A stretch of 64,000 nucleotides of DNA from Symsagittifera roscoffensis (lineage: Eukaryota > Xenacoelomorpha > Acoela > Convolutidae): positions 3,734,166 to 3,798,165 of the forward strand of contig NC_087069.1 in assembly GCF_963678635.1 (NCBI RefSeq), written 5' to 3'. Under the pieces are notes generated by a model that was not told the origin of the DNA, did no database searches, and worked only from the letters and a program-made list of their open reading frames with translations. Below are positions 63,874 through 64,000 of the stretch, piece after piece. Numbering within the stretch: position 1 is the first letter of the stretch; every line of letters starts with the position of its first letter. Both the position numbers and the translations under genes were made by a program.

Positions 63874-64000
63874 TAAATTGGAGAATATTTAGTTTAGACA
63901 AAACATTCGAATAACTTTTCAAGGCGGATAACTTTTGATCATTTTTCAATTAATTTAGTTTACAAGGTTAGTTAAAGAGAAATACAAAGTGGCTGCTTTA
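63874..64000 (+). other. Start of the ATG9 3' region
   Basis: 127 bp of AT-rich sequence. No AATAAA is reached before the window ends. Confidence 0.4.

Overview
The window is eukaryotic and almost certainly from an invertebrate animal. On the right are two uninterrupted host genes: an adhesion-GPCR-like receptor (52464-55013) and a clear metazoan ATG9 (61237-63873). They lie in AT-rich DNA with a decayed LINE between them. The species cannot be named from the sequence. Both host genes are single long open frames, and the receptor start sits 5 bases after a TTTTTCAG acceptor, which fits an intron-poor or trans-splicing lineage.

The left 52 kb is a pile-up of one family of very large Ty3/gypsy-type LTR retroelements. 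I call the copies C, A, B and D. C (1-~4690, minus strand, cut by the window edge) and A (~4700-26346, plus) are head to head, with 5' LTRs abutting near 4700. A and B (26347-50678, minus) are tail to tail, both truncated at the junction. D (50679-51653, plus) is a 3' LTR with about 57 bp of internal sequence. A 187-bp reversed LTR start (51654-51840) follows it. B is about 24 kb, with 884-bp TG..CA LTRs. Its two LTRs differ at only 5 of the 604 positions present in both.

The element layout, read from A and B together, is: LTR; a primer-binding-site candidate; a 2.5-3 kb noncoding leader with conserved hairpins and many CCGGAGGGG-type motifs; gag with a coiled coil and two CCHC knuckles; protease (DTGA); reverse transcriptase (YVDD); RNase H; an acidic spacer in which the nucleotide string TCCGGGGAG of the 3' polypurine tract recurs; integrase (HHCC, DDE, GPF module); a C-terminal macro-domain-like segment (B only); and then a second giant reading frame, ORF3, of about 8.8 kb. 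ORF3 carries an SGNH/GDSL hydrolase domain with its catalytic blocks intact, a second SGNH-like domain that has lost its nucleophile, and about 1,700 further residues that are conserved between A and B but unlike anything I recognise. ORF3 occupies the env position but shows no signal peptide or membrane anchor.

All copies are broken by nonsense codons, frameshifts, deletions and, in B, an 828-bp chimeric insertion in integrase. A is much older than B. The most unusual content is the ORF3 and macro cargo, the structured leader RNA with covarying stems, and the repeated polypurine-tract-like string inside pol.
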